From assembly GCF_002022005.1 (NCBI RefSeq), contig NZ_CP017258.1:434001-498000 (forward strand): a DNA stretch of 64,000 nt, in the 5' to 3' direction. This stretch comes from Campylobacter pinnipediorum subsp. caledonicus. Lineage in GTDB: Bacteria; Campylobacterota; Campylobacteria; Campylobacterales; Campylobacteraceae. Both the position numbers and the translations under genes were made by a program. The notes beneath the pieces are model-generated. The model searched no databases, had not been told where the DNA came from, and was given only the letters and a program-made list of their open reading frames with translations. This document shows, piece after piece, positions 55,107 through 64,000 of this stretch (positions within the stretch are counted from its first letter, which is position 1; the number at the start of each line of letters is the position of its first letter).

Positions 55107-55225
55107 CTTGTTGTATATACTATGTTTTATAATTACTTATTTTTAAATTTCAACTCTATTTTTGTTAGTTTTTAAAATTTGTTTTTAAAATTTGATATAA
55201 TCTTAAAAAATTCAAAAGGTATTTT

Positions 55226-56263
55226 ATGTTTGTAGATAGTGTTAAATTAACTCTTAGTTCTGGTCACGGTGGTGCAGGGGCTGTGAGTTTTAGGCGTGAA
55301 AAGCATGTTTTGCTTGGTGGTCCTGATGGTGGCGATGGTGGCGATGGTGGCGATGTTTATTTTGTGGTAGATAATAACTCTCACACTCTTGCTGCTTATA
55401 AAGGCAAAAGGTCATTAAAGGCATCTAATGGAGACCCAGGAATGGGCAGAAGAATGACAGGTAAAAAAGGCGAAAGTCTAGAGCTTATAGTTCCACCAGG
55501 AACTGTTGTATATGATGCGCAGACAAATGAAGTTTTGCTTGACCTTACACAGCAGGGCGATAAGCAAATGCTTTTAAAAGGTGGTAAAGGTGGTCTTGGA
55601 AATGTGCATTTTAAAAGCTCAACAAATCAAGCGCCAGAATATGCTCAAAAAGGCACCCCTGAAGAAGTTCGCGAAGTTAGGCTTGAACTAAAACTAATAG
55701 CAGATGTAGGACTTGTTGGTTTTCCAAACGTTGGCAAATCCACTCTTATATCAACTATATCAAACGCAAAGCCACAAGTGGCAAATTATGAGTTTACAAC
55801 TTTAACTCCAAAATTAGGACTTGTTGAAGTTGATGAGTATAGCGGTTTTGTTATGGCTGATATACCGGGTATCATAGAAGGTGCAAGTGATGGCAGAGGA
55901 CTTGGAATACAGTTTTTAAAGCACATAGAAAGAACTAAAATTTTGCTTTATATGATAGATTTGGCTAATTATAGAAGTTTAAAAGAACAGTTTGAAACAC
56001 TAAAAGAAGAGGTTTTGAAATTTTCAAACGAGCTTTCTAAAAGAAGCTATGCCATAGCACTTACTAGAATGGATGCTTGTGAAGATATCACGATAATATC
56101 ACAATTTATAAGCGATCTCGGGCTTGGAGATAGCTTGCTTGAGTTTAAACAAGATATTTATGAGTATGATATTGCAAAGCCATTTTTTATACTTCCTATA
56201 TCATCTGCAAGTGGCGAACATATAAATGAACTTAAATTTAATTTGCTTGAACTTATAAAATAA
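55226..56263 (+). CDS. obgE: Obg/CgtA GTPase
   Basis: A 345-aa ribosome assembly GTPase. The glycine-rich Obg fold occupies residues 1-158 (GGHGGAG-like, [17 protein letters not shown]), then the G domain with G1 [10 protein letters not shown]3 DIPGIIEGA and G4 region TRMDA. No C-terminal extension. In many relatives it follows rplU-rpmA, which are absent here. Its terminator is at 56276. Confidence 0.95.
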   Translation: MFVDSVKLTLSSGHGGAGAVSFRREKHVLLGGPDGGDGGDGGDVYFVVDNNSHTLAAYKGKRSLKASNGDPGMGRRMTGKKGESLELIVPPGTVVYDAQTNEVLLDLTQQGDKQMLLKGGKGGLGNVHFKSSTNQAPEYAQKGTPEEVREVRLELKLIADVGLVGFPNVGKSTLISTISNAKPQVANYEFTTLTPKLGLVEVDEYSGFVMADIPGIIEGASDGRGLGIQFLKHIERTKILLYMIDLANYRSLKEQFETLKEEVLKFSNELSKRSYAIALTRMDACEDITIISQFISDLGLGDSLLEFKQDIYEYDIAKPFFILPISSASGEHINELKFNLLELIK

Positions 56264-56275
56264 GATTGATTTTTT

Positions 56276-56308
56276 AGACTTTTGTGATTTTTTTACAAAA
56301 GTCTTTTT
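56276..56308 (+). terminator. Intrinsic terminator of obgE
   Basis: A 10-bp stem AGACTTTTGT (56276-56285) with ACAAAAGTCT (56295-56304), followed by TTTT. Confidence 0.85.
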
Positions 56309-57429
56309 GGGATTATTCTTTATTGTAAATCCAAATTGCCCCAATATATCTCTACTGCACTTTTATATTTATACTTCCCAAACCACATTACTATCTAAAC
56401 AAACAATAACAAACATATATGCTTATATAGTTTATTCAATCTATATGAATAAAACTATAATTTTATTTTTTTATAATTAATTTTCCAAGATTTCTAATCA
56501 ATAACAAAAAATCATATAATCACTAAAACTAATTATTAGTACTTATAATCATTGCAGGTATATAAAACAAAGTATTATTTATATAAATTTATATTATATA
56601 TTCTTGTAGTACTGTATATCTACGAATTTTTAAAACCCTATTAAATATCTAAAAACAATATTACAACATAAACTCACCACTAAACTATATTTTTTTGTTT
56701 ATTTTCTACTTGTGCAGATATATGGATAATAGTATAGAGATATAATATTATCCATAAACACTCACGCCAATAACTTTCATAAAATCTATTTATTCTTAAA
56801 CCATACTTTTATTAACTTGTTTAAACCATATAAAAAAATTATCTAAAATAAGGATAATTTACTGTTAAATAACCCGTATGATTGCCTTTTTTTATAACAT
56901 TTAAATAACTTAAATACACTATCTCTCTTGTTCTTTGTTAAAAATCTTAGCAAGCTTTTGCAATAAAAATATCTAAAATCATATGTCATATTACTCGCAA
57001 GCTTAATTTTAAGCTACATTATTTGTTTAATTTTATACTTATTGGATATATGTTTTTGTAGTATCGTTGTAGTTATTGTTTGGATTGGCATTTAATAATA
57101 TATTTAATATGATAGTTGTTATGTTTGTTTTATGGCTATTAAAGCTATAGAGCTATGAATATATGGTTTTATAATGCTATAAATCATACAAATAAATATT
57201 AGTTGTAGCCTAACTATGGTTATAAAATATATCTTATAATAGTATAAAAATACTTCTATTTTCAAATAATACTAAATAACTATCTCTTCACACAACAATC
57301 ATCAACCCATATACACCCATATTAAACATAGCCATAATTTCTATTATTTTCCATACTTTTATATAAAACAAACCCCAATCTCACCCAAATTCAAATTATT
57401 TAAAATATTATTTTATATTTAAGTAGCAT
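56309..57429. other. Gene-free AT-rich region upstream of the rRNA locus
   Basis: About 1.1 kb with no supportable coding frame on either strand, very low GC, and frequent TATA/TTATA strings. One inverted repeat stands out, ATGGATAATA (56722-56731) with TATTATCCAT (56746-56755). I see no tRNA, no IS end and no recognisable gene remnant. It may hold upstream activating sequence for the rRNA promoter. Confidence 0.6.
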
Positions 57430-57473
57430 TTAAGCATTACTCTTATATAATTCCAGCTCACGATTTGAGAAAC
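57430..57473 (+). promoter_or_regulatory. rRNA promoter block, copy before 16S
   Basis: A 44-bp block starting TTAAGCATTACTCTTATA with TATAAT at 57446-57451, repeated with one mismatch before 23S (62374-62417). Position about 220 bp before 16S and strong conservation support promoter function; no good -35 is present, as usual in this group. Confidence 0.75.
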
Positions 57474-57513
57474 CACCTTTAACTTTTAGTTAATAAAGCT
57501 TTTCTTTTTAAAT

Positions 57514-57529
57514 ATCGTTGTTCTGTTAA
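57514..57529 (+). promoter_or_regulatory. boxA-like antitermination element before 16S
   Basis: ATCGTTGTTCTGTTAA resembles the rRNA boxA (TGCTCTTTAACA) used by the Nus/antitermination complex, and recurs with one change before 23S (62466-62481). Confidence 0.6.
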
Positions 57530-57551
57530 ATTATAAATGTTAAACTATTAG

Positions 57552-57586
57552 TCAATCTTTGAAATCTAAACAAGTGATCGATTGAG
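57552..57586 (+). other. 5' arm of the 16S precursor processing stem
   Basis: This stretch pairs with 59228-59261 over about 30 positions (for example TCAATCTTT with AAAGATTGA and CTAAACAAG with CTTGTTTAG), enclosing exactly the 16S gene. It is the expected RNase III substrate. Confidence 0.75.
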
Positions 57587-57665
57587 CCAGTCTATATTGT
57601 TTATAGACTTAAAACTGATTAACAAAAAAATTAAAGTTTTTTAGATTAAAAACTTCATATAAATT

Positions 57666-59178
<1,513 letters not shown>

Positions 59179-59227
59179 TAGAGTACAATGTATATTCTCT
59201 CACAAGATATACATCAAAGGAAAATAT

Positions 59228-59261
59228 CTCAATCAATCCTTGTTTAGTTTTGAAAGATTGA
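59228..59261 (+). other. 3' arm of the 16S precursor processing stem
   Basis: Complementary to 57552-57586; see that entry. It lies between the 16S 3' end and tRNA-Ala, so the tRNAs are outside the stem. Confidence 0.75.
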
Positions 59262-59313
59262 CAGCTAATAATTAAATATATTTTATTTCTATTAGTATTT
59301 AGAAATTAATATT

Positions 59314-59389
59314 GGGGAATTAGCTCAGCTGGGAGAGCGCCTGCTTTGCACGCAGGAGGTCAGCGGTTCGATCCCGCTATTCTCCACCA
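59314..59389 (+). tRNA. tRNA-Ala (anticodon TGC)
   Basis: A 76-nt tRNA with acceptor GGGGAAT/ATTCTCC, D arm AGCTCAGCTGGGAGAGC, anticodon loop CTTTGCACG carrying TGC, T arm GGTTCGATCC and encoded CCA. Confidence 0.97.
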
Positions 59390-59394
59390 TTTAA

Positions 59395-59471
59395 GGGCCT
59401 ATAGCTCAGCTGGTTAGAGTGCACCCCTGATAAGGGTGAGGTCACAAGTTCAAGTCTTGTTAGGCCCACCA
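59395..59471 (+). tRNA. tRNA-Ile (anticodon GAT)
   Basis: A 77-nt tRNA with acceptor GGGCCTA/TAGGCCC, anticodon loop CTGATAAG carrying GAT, T loop GTTCAAGTC and encoded CCA. It is 5 nt after tRNA-Ala, the normal Campylobacter spacer order. Confidence 0.97.
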
Positions 59472-59757
59472 TTAATATAGTTTAACAAAATACTCTTTTT
59501 AATTATTCTATATACTTTTTATCATTGTTTCTTGTATTAATATTTTATGTCTATACTTTTGTATGCTATATATGTTTAAAATAAAAAACAATTCTTTTTT
59601 ATAAAAAATAACTTGATATGTTATGTTTCTTAATTGCCTTTGTAAAAAATAAAATTTTTATCTGAATGGGTTTAATTAAATATATAAATGATTGTATTGT
59701 ATAAGTCTTGTTAGCTAGTTGTTTAATGAAAAAGATTAAAAATTATAAAGGATATTA

Positions 59758-60594
59758 GTGAATAAAATTTTAAAGTTAATTGTTGTTGTCTTTATATGTA
59801 TTCAAAGTATTCAAGCTATTGAGCTAATGAAGCTTGGTGTATACAAAGATCAAAACATAACCGGATGGTATGCTAGCGAAAAGCTTGATGGTATAAGGGC
59901 ATATTGGGATGGTAAAAATTTACTAAGTAGACAAGGTAAAGTCATAAAAGCACCAAAGTATTTTTTAAAAACTCTTCCGGATTTTGCTTTAGATGGAGAG
60001 CTATATACTAAAAGAAATGAATTTGAAAAAATACAAACCATAGTTATGGATCAGATACCAAATGAAAAAGAATGGAAAAATATAACTTATTATATATTTG
60101 ATGCACCTAATGCAAATGGTGGATTGATTGAGCGTTTGAAAGTAGTTCAAGATTATATAGATAAAAATTCCAACAACAATGATATAAAAAACCACATAAA
60201 GCTTATACCCCAAAAACTTATAACAAGCAAGAAAGAATTAGATAGCTTTTTAGATGAAATTGTAAGTAGTGAAGGTGAAGGTGTTGTTATTCGTGAACCA
60301 AATTCTGTTTATATAAAATCAAGAAGCAATCTAAATTTAAAATACAAACGCTTTATTGATTCAGAGTGCAAAGTTATATCTATAAATAAAGGTAGTGGCA
60401 AATATAAAGACTTAATGGGTTCTATAACATGTGAGTTATCAAATAAAATTAGATTTAAAATAGGATCTGGTTTTAGTGATTATATTCGTAAAAATCCACC
60501 AAAGATTGGGAGTATTATTACTTTCAAATATCAAAATTTAACCAAAAACGGCATACCACGCTTTGCTACTTTTTTAAGGGTTAGAAAAGATTGA
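59758..60594 (+). CDS. Periplasmic ATP-dependent DNA ligase (LigE-like)
   Basis: A 278-aa minimal ligase. Residues 1-20 form a signal peptide (KILKLIVVVFICIQSIQA). Motif I is SEKLDGIRAYW with adenylated K42, motif III FALDGELY, motif IV EGVVIREP and motif V NLKYKRF, followed by a compact OB domain. Such Lig E enzymes in Gram-negatives act outside the cytoplasm and have been linked to uptake or repair of extracellular DNA. The start is GTG 59758. Its location inside the rRNA spacer, 286 bp after tRNA-Ile, is unusual; no promoter was clearly identified. Confidence 0.88.
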   Translation: MNKILKLIVVVFICIQSIQAIELMKLGVYKDQNITGWYASEKLDGIRAYWDGKNLLSRQGKVIKAPKYFLKTLPDFALDGELYTKRNEFEKIQTIVMDQIPNEKEWKNITYYIFDAPNANGGLIERLKVVQDYIDKNSNNNDIKNHIKLIPQKLITSKKELDSFLDEIVSSEGEGVVIREPNSVYIKSRSNLNLKYKRFIDSECKVISINKGSGKYKDLMGSITCELSNKIRFKIGSGFSDYIRKNPPKIGSIITFKYQNLTKNGIPRFATFLRVRKD

Positions 60595-60613
60595 GTTTCT
60601 AAACCCTCTGCTT

Positions 60614-61540
60614 TTATCTAAGTAACGTAAAACCTATGCCTATTTTATTTGTGCTATGGTTATAATCTATTAAACTTTCACTATATCCGTTAAAGTATTG
60701 TAAGTATCCTAAAATTCCACCAAAGAGTGGAAATATCAGACTGGCTTGAACTGCTCCTTTGTTGTCTTTTATGCGAAAGTTATTGCGCAATAGTAGTTCA
60801 AATGATATATTTTTTGTAGTATATCTTGCTTGTATATCACCATAACCCAAATAACGATAAATATCTTTATTATCGCTTAAATCTCCTATGTGATACCAAA
60901 CTCGTGGAGTTATGGATAGATTGCTAAAATTTAATTTAGAGCTAGCATATACCCTGTTCCAGCTTCTGCTTTTATCTTTACCTAGTCCATTTGATTCATG
61001 TAAAACACCTATATCAAAGCTATTTATCCGTTCATTGTTTGTATATAGGCGCATAAAAACTTCTGGTCTATAATTTGTTTCTCTAAAAGGCGAACTATGC
61101 TTTCCTGTTTGCCACCATGATGTTTGAGAGTATGCCATATAAAGATTAGCCCATTTCGGTAATAGTGAAATTTCTATCGGTTTTTTGATACTTATGTTAA
61201 ATTTGGTTTCAAATTTTTGTCTATCGTTGTTAGGCACACTAGAAGCATAGGTGCCTAAAAGCAAATAGTTTAATTCATGAAAACTTATACTGCTTCCTGC
61301 AAAAAGTTCTCTAAAAAGTGCTTCATCTTTTGCTTTTGAATTGTTTATGGTGTCTGATTTAATGTATTCTTCTGAGCGTGAATCTTTTTTTATATTTTTA
61401 GCGGCCAGGCTTTTATAAATACTCATTGCACCCTTTATATCGCCTGCTTTTTCTAGTTCATTCGCAAGTTTAAATTTACTAGAATCATTCGCAAATAAAT
61501 AAAACGAAAAAACAAATAATATAAATAATGATTTATTCAT
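60614..61540 (-). CDS. pldA: Outer membrane phospholipase A
   Basis: A 308-aa OMPLA-family enzyme hydrolysing phospholipids in the outer leaflet of the outer membrane. Signal peptide about 1-17; catalytic H181 and S183 in LHESNGLG; barrel strands WWQTGKHSSPFRETNYRPEVF and the SWNRVY motif; C-terminal GIGFTLLR. The start overlaps the mobA stop (ATGAATAA, 8 nt). mobA-pldA adjacency is also seen in Campylobacter jejuni. Confidence 0.9.
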   Translation of the reverse strand: MNKSLFILFVFSFYLFANDSSKFKLANELEKAGDIKGAMSIYKSLAAKNIKKDSRSEEYIKSDTINNSKAKDEALFRELFAGSSISFHELNYLLLGTYASSVPNNDRQKFETKFNISIKKPIEISLLPKWANLYMAYSQTSWWQTGKHSSPFRETNYRPEVFMRLYTNNERINSFDIGVLHESNGLGKDKSRSWNRVYASSKLNFSNLSITPRVWYHIGDLSDNKDIYRYLGYGDIQARYTTKNISFELLLRNNFRIKDNKGAVQASLIFPLFGGILGYLQYFNGYSESLIDYNHSTNKIGIGFTLLR

Positions 61541-62153
61541 ATCTTAAAGCCTTTTTTAGATCATCAGGATTATTTAGGTTTATCCCTTCATCATCACCAG
61601 AAAGCTCGACCCTAACTACATCACAAATTTTTAAAAGCTCTTTTATTTTATGCTTTCCATCTTTAGCTAATTTTTTTGCTTTATCTGCTACGCTAGGAGA
61701 AAAATAACCACAAAGTACATGATCTATTTCTGCTTCACAAGCGATTACAATTTCAAAATCATCTTTTAGTTTAGACATATCTTTGATGCTCTCAGGTTTT
61801 AAAAAAGGCATGTCAACAGGCTGTATAAAAACCGGTTCATTAAAATGATGAAGTATGCTAGCAAGTGCAATCATAGGCGAGCTTTCATTGCTTTCATCGG
61901 CTATAAATTTGATGCTTTGATTAAGTTCGGCATTGTTAAATTTATTGGTTTTAGTGCTTATATAAACTTCTTTAAAAATGTTTGATAACTTATCTGTTAC
62001 ATATGCAGATAGACTTGCTTTGTCTTTAAAAGGCATTAATGCTTTATCTACTCCCATCCTGCTGCTTTTACCACCAGCCAATACTACACAAGATTGCTGT
62101 TGTTTCATTAATAAAAATCCATCACAACCATTATCTCCACAACTATGTCCCAT
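61533..62153 (-). CDS. mobA: Molybdenum cofactor guanylyltransferase
   Basis: A 206-aa enzyme attaching GMP to molybdopterin to make the dinucleotide cofactor required by PsrA-type enzymes. The GTP motif is LAGGKSSRMGVDKALMPF, then QPVDMPFLKPE. An N-terminal extension MGHSCGDNGCDGFLLMK precedes the usual start; AAGGA is 6 nt upstream of ATG 62153, so the extension with its two cysteines is probably translated. Runs toward the 16S gene, opposite to the rRNA. Confidence 0.9.
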   Translation of the reverse strand: MGHSCGDNGCDGFLLMKQQQSCVVLAGGKSSRMGVDKALMPFKDKASLSAYVTDKLSNIFKEVYISTKTNKFNNAELNQSIKFIADESNESSPMIALASILHHFNEPVFIQPVDMPFLKPESIKDMSKLKDDFEIVIACEAEIDHVLCGYFSPSVADKAKKLAKDGKHKIKELLKICDVVRVELSGDDEGINLNNPDDLKKALRYE

Positions 62154-62373
62154 TTGAATCCTTCGTTAATTTTTTATTTTTATTTTATCCATTATTGACT
62201 TTTTGTCGCCTTATGATATCTTAAAATATAAAAAATTTAAATATACAATAGTAGCTAAAATTAATCAATAACTATATTTATAGATAACGTATTTTTATTT
62301 ACCACTACACACACCTCTCCAAATTCCAACAAACTAAAATATTTTTATTTTTTTTTACAATATTAAGCTCATA
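62154..62373. other. Gene-free spacer between mobA and the 23S promoter
   Basis: AT-rich sequence containing the mobA Shine-Dalgarno and promoter on the minus strand. No gene seen. Confidence 0.5.
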
Positions 62374-62417
62374 TTAAGCATTGCTCTTATATAATTCCAG
62401 CTCACGATTTGAGAAAC
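62374..62417 (+). promoter_or_regulatory. rRNA promoter block, copy before 23S
   Basis: The 44-bp block found before 16S recurs here with a single A/G difference, with TATAAT at 62390-62395. It indicates independent transcription of 23S. Confidence 0.75.
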
Positions 62418-62465
62418 GGAGTTTATCTCCTTGAGAATATAAGTCAATATTTTATTTTTAAACAA

Positions 62466-62481
62466 ATCGTTGTTCTTTTAA
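62466..62481 (+). promoter_or_regulatory. boxA-like antitermination element before 23S
   Basis: ATCGTTGTTCTTTTAA, one base different from the element before 16S, and at a similar distance from its promoter (76 versus 68 bp). Confidence 0.6.
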
Positions 62482-62776
62482 TTACAATTGTTAAGAGTCA
62501 CAAGCAAGTTTTAATAAAAACAATTTTACAGGACTTGTTAAAGATTTAAATATCTAATCTCTTGTATATAAATACAGAAGTTTAACATCACAAGATATTA
62601 TAGAGTTAAAACTTATCTATATTATCTGTTAATGCTTTCCGTCTTGGGGATTATGTGTTTAGATTTAGTAACTACATATATTTATGTATAACAGTTACCT
62701 TTAACAAGGAAGTGATGCGAATTAGAATATAACAAAAAATATACTAACAACTTATTATGTATTAATAGGTAAAAAA

Positions 62777-64000
<1,224 letters not shown>

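Noticed and set aside
59472-59757. Extra tRNA or leader peptide between tRNA-Ile and the ligase gene
   Set aside because: No cloverleaf and no RBS-supported short frame were found; the segment is plain AT-rich sequence.

Overview
The window is AT-rich chromosomal DNA from a member of the Campylobacterota, almost certainly a Campylobacter-like organism. Evidence for this is the 16S rRNA sequence style, the gene neighbourhoods hemC-fxsA-proS-hemA-ispB, fliK-flgD-flgE, surA-like-gltX-malic enzyme-upp and mobA-pldA (all familiar from Campylobacter), menaquinone synthesis by the futalosine route (mqnE), and a sigma-54 flagellar promoter. I cannot fix the species from sequence alone.

Layout. 1-6.7 kb: the tail of a thioredoxin-fold protein, a two-component system lying directly downstream of and coupled to a polysulfide/thiosulfate reductase operon (psrABC, minus strand), then a small cupin gene whose ribosome binding site sits in a 17-bp perfect inverted repeat, followed by its decayed tandem copy. 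6.7-33 kb: ordinary housekeeping genes (dapF, coaE, purM, acpS, fliL, hemC, fxsA, proS, hemA, ispB, HAD phosphatase, flgE/flgD/fliK, typA, a pseudopilin, a GT39-like membrane protein, a phosphoribosyltransferase with a purine permease, mqnE, a GlnD-like HD/ACT protein, glmS, msrAB).

33-49.5 kb: the most distinctive region, an accessory island for anaerobic L-carnitine reduction. One colinear operon carries fixA, fixB, caiD, an unlisted 37-aa membrane protein, a sodium:solute symporter, an alpha/beta hydrolase, caiT, caiA, caiB, caiC, fixC and fixX, followed by an OprD-type porin, a TetR-type regulator and a second, mosaic copy of the porin. A near-consensus promoter (TTGACA-18-TATAAT) and three palindromic operators repeated every 17 bp precede fixA. 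Both porin genes begin with an A8 tract that puts the ATG out of frame; A7 would restore a textbook signal peptide, so both look phase-variable and OFF (or subject to slippage). Together the genes describe uptake of carnitine (porins, CaiT, perhaps an ester through the symporter plus hydrolase), CoA activation, dehydration, and reduction of crotonobetainyl-CoA with electrons delivered by FixABCX.

49.6-56.3 kb returns to core genes (HIT protein, Cache sensor, SurA-like chaperone, gltX, malic enzyme, upp, obgE). 56.3-64 kb holds an rRNA locus: a 1.4-kb gene-free AT-rich leader, 16S, tRNA-Ala, tRNA-Ile, and then, instead of 23S directly, about 3.3 kb with a periplasmic ATP-dependent DNA ligase gene and oppositely oriented pldA and mobA before the 23S gene (cut by the window end). 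A 44-bp promoter block and a boxA-like element found before 16S are repeated before 23S, indicating that 23S has its own promoter.
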